Assembly: GCA_910579685.1 (NCBI GenBank)
Contig: CAJTVN010000020.1
Location: forward strand, 25,046-89,045
DNA from: an uncultured Lachnospiraceae bacterium
GTDB taxonomy: Bacteria > Bacillota > Clostridia > Lachnospirales > Lachnospiraceae
Length of the DNA stretch: 64,000 nt
Direction: 5' to 3'
The translations under genes were made by a program, and so were the position numbers. The notes beneath the pieces were generated by a model that had not been told where the DNA came from, did not search any database, and saw only the letters and a list, made by a program, of their open reading frames with translations. This document shows, one piece after another, positions 53,321 through 60,306 of this stretch (positions are counted from its first letter, which is position 1; every line of letters begins with the position of its first letter).

Positions 53321-54067
53321 ATGAATATTGAGATAGCGAACAGACTGGTTGAACTGCGGAAAAAGAACAATCTGTCCCAGGAAGCCCTTGCGGGAAAGCT
53401 GGGCATCAGCAGGCAGGCGGTGAGTAAGTGGGAGCGGGCGGAGGCTTCCCCGGATACGGACAATCTGATCCTGCTGGCGAGACTCTACGGTGTGTCTTTG
53501 GATGAACTGCTGAAAACAGATGAAGAGATACTTCCCGCACAGGAGCAGGAGTGTGCGGATGAGCCGAAAAGCGCAGATGCGCCAGGCGCTCTGGTAACGT
53601 ACGGCGGAGAATGGGATGGCACAGGGCAGAAGACGCCCGGCCGGGCAGAAAAGTCCTGGAAGGCGTGTGAGGACTGGTTTTCCGAAAGGGGGTGGTTTCC
53701 CATGCCCCTGCTCATTATGATTGTTTACATTTTCATAGGATGCGTCTGGGGCGCATGGCATCCGGGATGGCTTTTGGTCTTCCTGATTCCGATCTGGGAT
53801 TCCCTGGTAACGGCAATCAGAAAGAGAAACGCATACTGCTTTGCCTATCCCGTACTTGTGACGCTCATCTATCTGTGCCTTGGATTCTTTGGCTCTCTCT
53901 GGCATCCGGGGTGGATCGTGTTTTTGACCATACCGCTATATTATTCGCTGGTGGCGTATTTTCGAGGAGATCGGAAAGGAGAAGATTTCGAATGGCAGGA
54001 GGATGAAGGAGAAGATTTCAACCGGCAGAGAGATGCCGGGGAAGCGGGGGCCGAAGATGAGGAATAA
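53321..54067 (+). CDS. Cro/CI-family HTH protein with membrane tail
   Basis: A 248-residue protein with an N-terminal HTH (residues 5-60; NNLSQEALAGKLGISRQAVS is the recognition region). A linker follows, then two pairs of hydrophobic segments at about 125-200, each pair bearing the repeated LWHPGW/AWHPGW motif. Such membrane-tethered HTH proteins pair with DUF4097 or similar envelope genes. AGGAGGAG precedes the ATG at 53321; upstream in-frame codons run through the duplicated hairpin region and are not credible. Confidence 0.85.
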   Translation: MNIEIANRLVELRKKNNLSQEALAGKLGISRQAVSKWERAEASPDTDNLILLARLYGVSLDELLKTDEEILPAQEQECADEPKSADAPGALVTYGGEWDGTGQKTPGRAEKSWKACEDWFSERGWFPMPLLIMIVYIFIGCVWGAWHPGWLLVFLIPIWDSLVTAIRKRNAYCFAYPVLVTLIYLCLGFFGSLWHPGWIVFLTIPLYYSLVAYFRGDRKGEDFEWQEDEGEDFNRQRDAGEAGAEDEE

Positions 54068-55028
54068 GCAGGGAATCATGATTGCGGCAGCAGTCGTATT
54101 ACTGGGAATCGGAGTGATTGGAACCATGTCTGTAAATGCGGCAAAGAAAGGGAAGGTATCGTTTGTGATTGGAGGAAATGTTGAACTTCGAAATACCATA
54201 GAGCTTCCTCTCTCCGAGACAGAATGTCTGGAAGTGATCTATACCAGCAAGAATCTGAAGGTCTATCCGGAAGAGGGCGACAGTATTATCATAAAAGAGT
54301 ATCTGCTAAGCGGCAGTGAGCAGGCGCTTGCAAGCGTGGAGAGAGAGGGAAAAAGCGTTGTGGTGCGGGGAGGAAGAGAACAGACGATTACGCTGTTCGG
54401 CTTTTTTACCGGAATGGAGAGAATCGAGATTTATGTCCCCAGGGAAGGGCTTGCGTCATTAAGCCTTGAGACGGGAAGCGGGAATATTACGGCCAAGGAC
54501 GGATTTTCCCTGGATGTGCAGAAGCTCCAGGTAAGGGCGAAAAGCGGTAATATCAAGTGGGCGGATACGAAGGCGCAGGAATATGAGATTCAGGCAAACA
54601 GCGGAAATGTCAGCGTCGACCACATGGAAGGCGGCGGAAGAGCGCAGACGACCAGCGGCAATATCCGCCTGCGGCAGGTAAAGGGCAGGCTGGAGGCAAA
54701 CGCAAACAGCGGGAACATTACGGTGGAAAGCTTTTCCGGAAGCGGAAGCGTACAGACCACAAGCGGAAATGTGAAGGTGGAGGCCGACGAGGTGACGGGC
54801 GATATAAGAGCGGGTGCGCACAGCGGAAATGTCCGTCTGATTCTTCCACATAATCTGTCCTTTGAGACGAGAATACAGACCGGAAGCGGCATCATCCGAA
54901 CCTCTTTTGACGAGTCCCTTTCCTATAACCGAGAGGGGGATCAGGCCCATGGAACCGTGGGGGATACGCCTTCCTGTGTAATTGAGGCGCAGACAACCAG
55001 CGGTAATGTCCATATCAGTGCGGAATAG
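54057..55028 (+). CDS. DUF4097-family beta-solenoid protein
   Basis: A 323-residue exported protein with a signal anchor (GIMIAAAVVLLGIGVIG), then DUF4097 beta-helix coils. TSGN or SGNI/V recurs at every rung (at least eight copies between about 150 and 320), the hallmark of this adhesin-like/LiaX-like family, often tied to envelope stress. The ATG at 54057 is inside the previous gene (11-bp overlap). ATGs at 54003 and 54033 are possible but lack better sites. Confidence 0.83.
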   Translation: MRNKQGIMIAAAVVLLGIGVIGTMSVNAAKKGKVSFVIGGNVELRNTIELPLSETECLEVIYTSKNLKVYPEEGDSIIIKEYLLSGSEQALASVEREGKSVVVRGGREQTITLFGFFTGMERIEIYVPREGLASLSLETGSGNITAKDGFSLDVQKLQVRAKSGNIKWADTKAQEYEIQANSGNVSVDHMEGGGRAQTTSGNIRLRQVKGRLEANANSGNITVESFSGSGSVQTTSGNVKVEADEVTGDIRAGAHSGNVRLILPHNLSFETRIQTGSGIIRTSFDESLSYNREGDQAHGTVGDTPSCVIEAQTTSGNVHISAE

Positions 55029-55089
55029 ACCGCTTTAAGAGCCATCTGGCATTACCGCTGGAAGAATCAAATTCTAATAAAAACCGGAA

Positions 55090-55620
55090 TTAGATGGTTG
55101 TCCGTGCCTGCCTGGGAAAGAGCTTTCCCGCCTGCTTTTGCAGCGCCAGAAGAAGGAGCATGCCAAGCACGCCGCAGGAGAGGATCTCGCCTATGGTCAC
55201 GGTGATAAGGGAGAACCACAGGGGCCTGATCCCGTAGGCATACAACAGAACCGGAGGAATGATGATGGCGTTTGCTGCGATTGGAGGCAGCGGCGCCATC
55301 CATTTTGCTTTTGGGGAAGTTTTCCCGCAGCACAGCTTCCAGGTAAGTACGGCACCGATCAGTGTGGCTATGGGGCCAAAGATGATGTCGGGCAGGGCGG
55401 CGCCTGTGAGCAGGTTGGCCAGCAGACAGCCCACATAGAGTCCCGGTATGGCGGCGGGGGTGAAATAAGGCAGGATGGTGAGCGCCTCGGAAAAACGGAT
55501 CTGAATCGCCTGGCTTGCAATTCCAAGGGCATTGGCGATCAGGGTGAGCACAATGTACAGTGCCGCGATCATTGCCGCCTGAACAAGCGGCAACACATGG
55601 TTTGATTGATTCCTTTTCAT
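55090..55620 (-). CDS. queT: Queuosine precursor transporter QueT
   Basis: A 176-residue six-helix ECF-type S component (COG4708) that imports a queuosine precursor such as preQ1. FSEALTILPYFTPAAIPGLYVGC and GPIATLIGAVLTW are typical of the family. A preQ1-like riboswitch lies directly upstream. No ECF A/T components are in the window, so it would share the general module. Confidence 0.92.
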   Translation of the reverse strand: MKRNQSNHVLPLVQAAMIAALYIVLTLIANALGIASQAIQIRFSEALTILPYFTPAAIPGLYVGCLLANLLTGAALPDIIFGPIATLIGAVLTWKLCCGKTSPKAKWMAPLPPIAANAIIIPPVLLYAYGIRPLWFSLITVTIGEILSCGVLGMLLLLALQKQAGKLFPRQARTTI

Positions 55621-55627
55621 TTTTTCT

Positions 55628-55706
55628 CTCCTTTAGTTTTGTTTTTTGACCGCCTGCAGGAAGCGCCTGCAGACGATTTGGTCAGGAAGGTCTCGAACTG
55701 ACCAAA
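55628..55706 (-). promoter_or_regulatory. Probable preQ1 riboswitch upstream of queT
   Basis: On the minus strand GGTCAG pairs with CTGACC (55698-55703 and 55680-55685) around TTCGAGACCTTC. A second hairpin of CTGCAGG/CCTGCAG follows, then an A-rich AAAAAACAAAACTAAAGGAG tail that contains the ribosome binding site. Hairpin, tail and downstream queT all suit a preQ1 switch acting on translation. The class (I, II or III) cannot be fixed by eye, because an extra hairpin lies between the first stem and the tail. Confidence 0.65.
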
Positions 55707-55710
55707 ATCT

Positions 55711-55738
55711 ATTATACGGAAGCGGATCGGATTGTCAA
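55711..55738 (-). promoter_or_regulatory. queT promoter
   Basis: On the minus strand consensus TTGACA (55733-55738), a 16-bp spacer and TATAAT (55711-55716). The expected start site falls at the first base pairs of the riboswitch stem. Confidence 0.75.
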
Positions 55739-55799
55739 GCGAAACAGATTGGGGTATACTGTGAATGATACAGGATTCAGTAAAGGATAAAGGTTGGAA

Positions 55800-56495
55800 A
55801 TGATGGAGAGAAACAAAGGAAAAAGAGTCGGAAGATATGCGAAGGATTATGTGGTGTTTGACCTGGAAACCACGGGAATCAGCCCGGAGAGGGATTCCAT
55901 TATCGAGATATCCGCACTTAAGGTACAGGATCATGCGGTTGTGGGGGAATTTTCCACCCTGGTGAATCCAGGAAGGCATATTCCGGCGGGAGCCACGGCT
56001 GTCAATGGGATTACGGATGAAATGGTGGCGGATGCGCCGGACATTGGCACGGCCATGGAACAATTCCTTGCGTTTATCGGGGAAGAGCTGCTGGTGGGGC
56101 ACAACATTCATACTTTTGACATGAATTTCGCCTATGATGCGGCGTGGAGCGCCCTGGGACGTGAGCTTCGAAATGATTATATTGATACTTTATATCTGGC
56201 CAGGAGATATCTGCCGGAGCTTTCCCACTATAAACTGACGGATGTGGCGGCGCATTTTCACCTGCAGACCTGCGGCGCCCACAGAGCGCTTTTTGACTGC
56301 CGGATGAATCAGAGTTGTTATGAGGAGATCGGAAAGCTGATGGAGGTGCGGAAACAATCCGGTGGGGCGGAGGAAGAGGAGCAGACGTGTCCTTCCTGCG
56401 GCGGCGAGCTGGTACTGAGAAAGGGCAAATTCGGCATGTTTTATGGCTGCAGCAGTTTTCCCAGGTGCCGCTTTACGAGAAAGGTGAGAAGGTAG
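55800..56495 (+). CDS. DnaQ-like 3'-5' exonuclease with zinc ribbon
   Basis: A 231-residue protein. The exonuclease domain (about 15-180) has Exo I VFDLETTG, Exo II in VGHNIHTFDMNF, and Exo III HRALFDCRMN, so all four metal-binding acids are present. A topoisomerase-type C4 zinc ribbon follows (CPSCGGELVLRKGKFGMFYG, then CSSFPRCRF). This is a single-strand or RNA-processing/repair exonuclease, not the PolC core. ATG 55800 is chosen; TTG 55794 is in frame. Confidence 0.88.
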   Translation: MMERNKGKRVGRYAKDYVVFDLETTGISPERDSIIEISALKVQDHAVVGEFSTLVNPGRHIPAGATAVNGITDEMVADAPDIGTAMEQFLAFIGEELLVGHNIHTFDMNFAYDAAWSALGRELRNDYIDTLYLARRYLPELSHYKLTDVAAHFHLQTCGAHRALFDCRMNQSCYEEIGKLMEVRKQSGGAEEEEQTCPSCGGELVLRKGKFGMFYGCSSFPRCRFTRKVRR

Positions 56496-56507
56496 GGAGG
56501 CGAAGCG

Positions 56508-56732
56508 ATGCTTTGGAAAAGGAAAAAGGAGGAAGGGCCGGCTTTGGATTTTGACAAGACCGGGAAAAAGCCGGTGATCCGCGCAAGCATCTGCACCGGC
56601 GAGCAGGTTGCGGGATTCCGGGATGAGAGCGGCCATGTGGAAGAGCTGATGCTGATCACGGGGGATAAGGATCTGGAGCGGTTTATGCGGACGTATCAGG
56701 TCAGACAGGAGGAGATTGAGAAGATCTGGTAG
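56508..56732 (+). CDS. Small conserved hypothetical protein
   Basis: A 74-residue charged protein (MLWKRKKEEGPALDFDKTGK, then ICTGEQVAGFRDESG and RTYQVRQEEIEKIW). GGGAGGCGAAGCG precedes the ATG. It lies 12 bp after the exonuclease gene and is probably cotranscribed with it. I do not assign a family. Confidence 0.65.
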   Translation: MLWKRKKEEGPALDFDKTGKKPVIRASICTGEQVAGFRDESGHVEELMLITGDKDLERFMRTYQVRQEEIEKIW

Positions 56733-56749
56733 AGGAAGAGGTGGAAAAC

Positions 56750-57080
56750 AGTTGTGAAAGTGATCTCTGCGCACCGGCCTTGGTCCCTGCCGGCCCTGTC
56801 CGCAGCCCGTGTATTAGGTTAACGGACTGAAACTTCAAATCGGATTTCCCTAAGGAAATGCGTTAGGGATCAGGGAGCGTACGGGGCGGCGTTAAGCGGC
56901 ATCCGTGCCGCTAACGCCTGAAACCGCCGTCCATGGCGGTTTCTCCCTGTGTGTATGGCATTTCCTAAGTGAAATGACCGATTTTCCGCAACAGCCCGTT
57001 AACCCAATACACGGGCTGCGGACAGGGCCGGCAGGGACCAAAGGCCGGCTGCGCAGAGGCCCCTTCACAAACTTTTTTTT
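56750..57080 (+). repeat. Large inverted-repeat element ending in a T-run
   Basis: A gene-free element whose perfect 36-bp arms (56780-56815 and 57006-57041) extend with one mismatch to 46 bp (56817-56825 with 56996-57004) and outward with gaps to 56750 and 57073. The 170-nt centre folds further: CAGGGAG/CTCCCTG (56871-56877 with 56943-56949) encloses GGCGTT-AGCGGCA hairpin (56888-56918) and AAACCGCC/GGCGGTTT (56921-56942). TCCCTAA/TTAGGGA forms another. T7 follows at 57074. It may be a MITE-like repeat or a large structured RNA. No transposase or open frame is present. Confidence 0.7.
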
Positions 57081-57094
57081 CATGAAAAATTATC

Positions 57095-57123
57095 TTGCGC
57101 CAGGTATAATCATGTGCTATTAT
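57095..57123 (+). promoter_or_regulatory. Promoter of the panC leader
   Basis: TTGCGC (57095-57100), a 17-bp spacer and TATTAT (57118-57123) preceded by TG (extended -10). Confidence 0.5.
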
Positions 57124-57129
57124 TTTAGC

Positions 57130-57335
57130 GGACAGTATCCAAAGGATGTATCTCAAGGGAGCATCGCAGGAATTGTACCAGCGCATACAACAAAAACAAT
57201 GGCAGCGCGTTTACGAAACGCTTTCATGAAATAGTGAGGATTCTTATAGCGGATGGCTGCACCGATGGCGGGCAGCATATCATTTTATGAGAGTTCGTGT
57301 GTGTGTCTGGACATTCGTATGTCCGGACTTTTTTT
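57130..57335 (+). ncRNA. Candidate leader or small RNA ending at a terminator
   Basis: A roughly 205-nt stretch from the promoter to the terminator at 57305-57335 (GTCTGGACAT/ATGTCCGGAC around TCGT, then T7). It includes ATCC-AAA-GGAT, GCGTTT-ACG-AAACGC and GCTGC/GCAGC hairpins. It may be a cis-acting leader of panC with a built-in terminator, or an independent RNA. A 40-codon frame inside (57112-57234) has no ribosome binding site. Confidence 0.4.
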
Positions 57336-57344
57336 ATGCACACG

Positions 57345-57416
57345 GGGCAGTAAGGAAGATGCTGTTAACGCAGCCTGCCCGGCGCACGAGCAGGGAAGAT
57401 AAATCTCCCCTACTCG
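57345..57416 (+). promoter_or_regulatory. Tandem hairpins in the panC leader (pan-motif-like)
   Basis: GGGCAG (57345-57350) pairs with CTGCCC (57375-57380), enclosing GCTG/CAGC. CGAG (57387-57390) pairs with CTCG (57413-57416), enclosing GGG-A-AGA/TCT-CCC with one bulged A. Both share GCAG-(TAA)-GGAAGAT. The described pan motif is a stem with two bulged As upstream of pan genes, often in tandem, so this is a possible member. Confidence 0.35.
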
Positions 57417-57450
57417 ATTATCACAGGAAAGGAAGGAATGGAGGAGTATT

Positions 57451-58296
57451 ATGGAAATCACGGGAGCAATCGAAGAGGTAAGGAAGCAGGTAAAAGAATG
57501 GAGAAGGCAGGGGCTGAGCGTTGGGCTTGTGCCCACCATGGGATATCTCCACGAGGGGCACAAAAGCCTGATCGAGAGGGCTGTGGCTGAAAACGACAGG
57601 GTGGTCGTCAGCGATTTTGTCAACCCCATACAGTTCGGGATAAATGAGGATCTTGCCACTTATCCGAGGGATATTGAGGCGGACAAACGGCTTTGCGAGC
57701 AGGCCGGGGCGGATCTGATCTTTCATCCGGAGGCGGCGGAGATGTATGCGCCGGATTTTTCCACTTATGTGGAGATGCAGAAGGTCAGCGAGGGCCTCTG
57801 TGGTAAAACCAGGCCCACGCATTTCAGAGGGGTCTGCACGGTGGTCTGCAAGCTGTTCCACATCGTGATGCCGGACCGTGCTTATTTTGGACAGAAGGAC
57901 GCCCAGCAGCTGGCGGTGATCCGGCGGATGGTCCGCGACCTGGATCTGGATATTCAGATTGTGGGCTGCCCGATCATACGGGAGGAGGACGGCCTGGCCA
58001 AGAGCTCCAGAAACACTTATCTTAGCAGGGAAGAGCGAAAAGCGGCGCTTGTGCTCTCCAGGGCGGTTTTCCTGGGTGAGGATCTGATGAAAAAAGGTGA
58101 GAGGGATGCGGATACGATTTTGGCGGCAATGCGCAGCCTGATCGAGCAGGAACCCTTGGCTAAAATCGATTATGTGGAAATGGTGGATGCGGACAGCATA
58201 GAGCCCCTTGCAAGGGCCAGGGGCAGAGTCCTCACTGCCATGGCGGTTTACATTGGCACCACCCGCCTGATCGACAACTTTATCATGGAAGTGTAG
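57451..58296 (+). CDS. panC: Pantoate-beta-alanine ligase
   Basis: A 281-residue enzyme joining pantoate and beta-alanine with ATP to give pantothenate. The nucleotidylyl motif VPTMGYLHEGHKSLI, FVNPIQFG, the pantoate-binding YFGQKDAQQL and the KSSRNTYL loop are all present. ATG with AATGGAGGAG site. It starts the panC-panD-transporter operon. Confidence 0.97.
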   Translation: MEITGAIEEVRKQVKEWRRQGLSVGLVPTMGYLHEGHKSLIERAVAENDRVVVSDFVNPIQFGINEDLATYPRDIEADKRLCEQAGADLIFHPEAAEMYAPDFSTYVEMQKVSEGLCGKTRPTHFRGVCTVVCKLFHIVMPDRAYFGQKDAQQLAVIRRMVRDLDLDIQIVGCPIIREEDGLAKSSRNTYLSREERKAALVLSRAVFLGEDLMKKGERDADTILAAMRSLIEQEPLAKIDYVEMVDADSIEPLARARGRVLTAMAVYIGTTRLIDNFIMEV

Positions 58297-58314
58297 GAAA
58301 GGAGGCGGACGGAA

Positions 58315-58704
58315 ATGCTTCTTGAAATGCTGAAAAGCAAAATCCACCGGGCCACGGTGACGCAGGCGGAACTGAATTATGTGGGCAGTATTACCATTGA
58401 CGAGAGCCTGATGGAGGCGGCCGGAATTTACGAGTACGAAAAGGTTCAGATTGCCGATGTGGACAACGGAGCCAGGTTTGAGACTTATGTGATCGCGGGA
58501 AAGGCCGCAAGCGGGACAATCTGCCTGAACGGGGCGGCGGCCCGCATGGTTTCCACAGGCGACAAGGTCATTATCATGTGCTATGCGCAAATGACGCCAG
58601 AGGAGAGAAAGGAGAATCCGCCAAGAGTGGTCTTTGTGGATGCGGAAAATAAAATTACATCTGTTGCGCACTATGAAAAGCACGGGATGCTTGGAGATAT
58701 TTAA
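58315..58704 (+). CDS. panD: Aspartate 1-decarboxylase
   Basis: A 129-residue pyruvoyl enzyme making beta-alanine from aspartate. The self-cleavage site is Gly-Ser in LNYVGSITID (about 24-25), and FETYVIAG and CLNGAAARMVSTGD are standard. It lies 18 bp after panC. Confidence 0.97.
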   Translation: MLLEMLKSKIHRATVTQAELNYVGSITIDESLMEAAGIYEYEKVQIADVDNGARFETYVIAGKAASGTICLNGAAARMVSTGDKVIIMCYAQMTPEERKENPPRVVFVDAENKITSVAHYEKHGMLGDI

Positions 58705-58726
58705 AAAAGAGGAATCGAGGATTGTG

Positions 58727-59704
58727 ATGAGCCGGATAAAAAAAATATGTAACTTTATGTCATCTAACATTGCGGTTTTAATTATTGTATTTTCGGTTAT
58801 TGCCTTTTTTTACCCGAAGGGCTTTTCCTGGGCCACGAATTACACGACGCTGTTTCTGGGAGCGGCCATGTTCGGTATGGGTCTGACGATTAAGACCGAG
58901 GATTTCAAAATCGTTTTTACAAGACCCAGGGATCTTTGTATCGGGTTTATACTGCAGTACACGGTCATGCCGCTTACCGCTTTTGCCCTTGCAAAGCTGT
59001 TCGCCCTTCCGGCGGATCTGGCGCTGGGCGTAATTCTGGTGGGATGCTGCCCGGGCGGCACGGCAAGTAATGTCATCACTTACGTGGCAGATGGCGACGT
59101 GCCTCTGTCTGTGGGTATGACCATCGTATCTACCATACTGGCGCCCATCTGTACACCGGTGCTGGTCTATCTGCTGGCAGGCTCCTGGGTGGAGGTATCG
59201 CTTGTTACCATGATGATGTCCGTGGTAAAGGTGGTTCTGATCCCGGTTCTTCTGGGGATTCTGATCTACCGGATTTTCCCAAAACAGATAGACGCCCTTC
59301 GGGATCTGCTTCCGCTGATTTCCGTGATTGCCATTGTGATGATTATTTCGGGGATCGTGGCAAGTAATGCGCAGAAAATCGTCTCCTGCGGAGCACTGGT
59401 CATGTTGGTGGTAGCCATCCACAACGGGATCGGTCTCTGCCTGGGTACGGGCGTGGCAAAGCTTTTAAAGATGGAGGAGAAAAAGGTGACGGCAATCGGA
59501 ATCGAAGTGGGAATGCAGAACAGCGGCCTATCCATTTCTCTTGCCACCGCCAACTTTGCGGCGAATCCGCTTGCCACGCTCCCGGGAGCAATCTTTTCCG
59601 TGTGGCATAATATTTCCGGAACCGTGTATGCGGGGCTCAGGCGCAGAGTGACCGGGGAGAGCCGGGAGATTCGCAGGAACCGGCAGGCGCCTGAATGCCC
59701 CTGA
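58727..59704 (+). CDS. BASS-family transporter, candidate pantoate/ketopantoate importer
   Basis: A 325-residue membrane protein with about 9-10 helices, matching the bile acid:sodium symporter family. GCCPGGTASNVITYVADGD and IEVGMQNSGLSISLA are the two crossover ion-binding motifs. One branch (PanS) imports ketopantoate or pantoate. Its place 22 bp after panD supports that role here, since panB and panE are not seen. The start at 58727 has GAGG 9 bp upstream; earlier in-frame codons run inside panD. Confidence 0.85.
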   Translation: MSRIKKICNFMSSNIAVLIIVFSVIAFFYPKGFSWATNYTTLFLGAAMFGMGLTIKTEDFKIVFTRPRDLCIGFILQYTVMPLTAFALAKLFALPADLALGVILVGCCPGGTASNVITYVADGDVPLSVGMTIVSTILAPICTPVLVYLLAGSWVEVSLVTMMMSVVKVVLIPVLLGILIYRIFPKQIDALRDLLPLISVIAIVMIISGIVASNAQKIVSCGALVMLVVAIHNGIGLCLGTGVAKLLKMEEKKVTAIGIEVGMQNSGLSISLATANFAANPLATLPGAIFSVWHNISGTVYAGLRRRVTGESREIRRNRQAPECP

Positions 59705-59746
59705 GAGGTTCGGGCGTGAACGTTTTATTGCTCTTTTAAGATTTAT

Positions 59747-59775
59747 TTGTGGAGTAGAAAAGTAAAGGATATAAT
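59747..59775 (+). promoter_or_regulatory. Promoter upstream of spoIIID
   Basis: TTGTGG (59747-59752), 17-bp spacer, TATAAT (59770-59775). It resembles a sigma-A promoter; no clear sigma-E element was found. Confidence 0.45.
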
Positions 59776-59804
59776 AAATTAGAAGGGCAGGAAGATAGTC
59801 ATAT

Positions 59805-59848
59805 CCCCTCAAAATACTTCATACAATGTAAAAAAGTATTCTGAGGGG
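59805..59848 (+). promoter_or_regulatory. Hairpin covering the spoIIID ribosome binding site
   Basis: CCCCTCA (59805-59811) and AATACTT (59813-59819) pair with AAGTATT (59834-59840) and TGAGGGG (59842-59848). The last arm is the spoIIID ribosome binding site, which lies 7 bp before the TTG start. Folding would block translation. Confidence 0.6.
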
Positions 59849-59855
59849 ATTTCCT

Positions 59856-60113
59856 TTGAAAGATTATATCGAGGAACGCGCAATCGATATTGCCAACTAT
59901 ATTATTGAAAACAATGCGACGGTAAGGCAGACGGCGAAACAGTTTGGGATCAGTAAGAGTACGGTACATAAGGACGTAACGGAGAGATTGATGCAGGTCA
60001 ATCCGGCGCTGGCAAAGGAAGCAAGAAAGGTATTGGACGTGAACAAATCGGAGCGTCACATCAGAGGCGGGATGGCAACGAAGGAAAAATATCAGCACAT
60101 GCAGCATGAATAA
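59856..60113 (+). CDS. spoIIID: Sporulation transcriptional regulator SpoIIID
   Basis: An 85-residue DNA-binding protein of the mother cell. Helix-turn-helix NATVRQTAKQFGISKSTVHK (about 24-43) and ALAKEARKVLDVNKSERHIRGG are typical. It controls many sigma-E genes and sigma-K onset. TTG start with GAGGGG at 59843-59848. It supports a spore-forming host. Confidence 0.96.
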   Translation: MKDYIEERAIDIANYIIENNATVRQTAKQFGISKSTVHKDVTERLMQVNPALAKEARKVLDVNKSERHIRGGMATKEKYQHMQHE

Positions 60114-60115
60114 AG

Positions 60116-60162
60116 AAAAATGGAATGGCGTTTCAGGCAGATAGAGCTGGAACGTCATTTTT
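60116..60162 (+). terminator. Terminator after spoIIID
   Basis: AAAAATG pairs with CATTTTT, with CGTTTCAG/CTGGAACG inside. Confidence 0.75.
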
Positions 60163-60175
60163 ATGTGGAATGTTA

Positions 60176-60203
60176 TTGATGTATTTTTGATTCGTGCTAT
60201 AAT
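60176..60203 (+). promoter_or_regulatory. Promoter of the MATE gene
   Basis: TTGATG (60176-60181), 16-bp spacer, TATAAT (60198-60203) with extended TG. Confidence 0.6.
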
Positions 60204-60306
60204 GGCAAATAGATGTTGTGATGCCTGCGGATTGTTTCGCACTCCGTGCTTTCACAATCCTAAAAACAGTCATTATTTTTCTATGCAGGGCAAGTGAGGA
60301 AAAGCG

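Noticed and set aside
56905..57234. 109-codon frame over the inverted-repeat element
   Set aside because: It crosses hairpin arms and the T-run, has no ribosome binding site and encodes no recognisable sequence.
57421..58770. 449-codon minus-strand frame
   Set aside because: Antisense to panC and panD, both of which are full length with all motifs.
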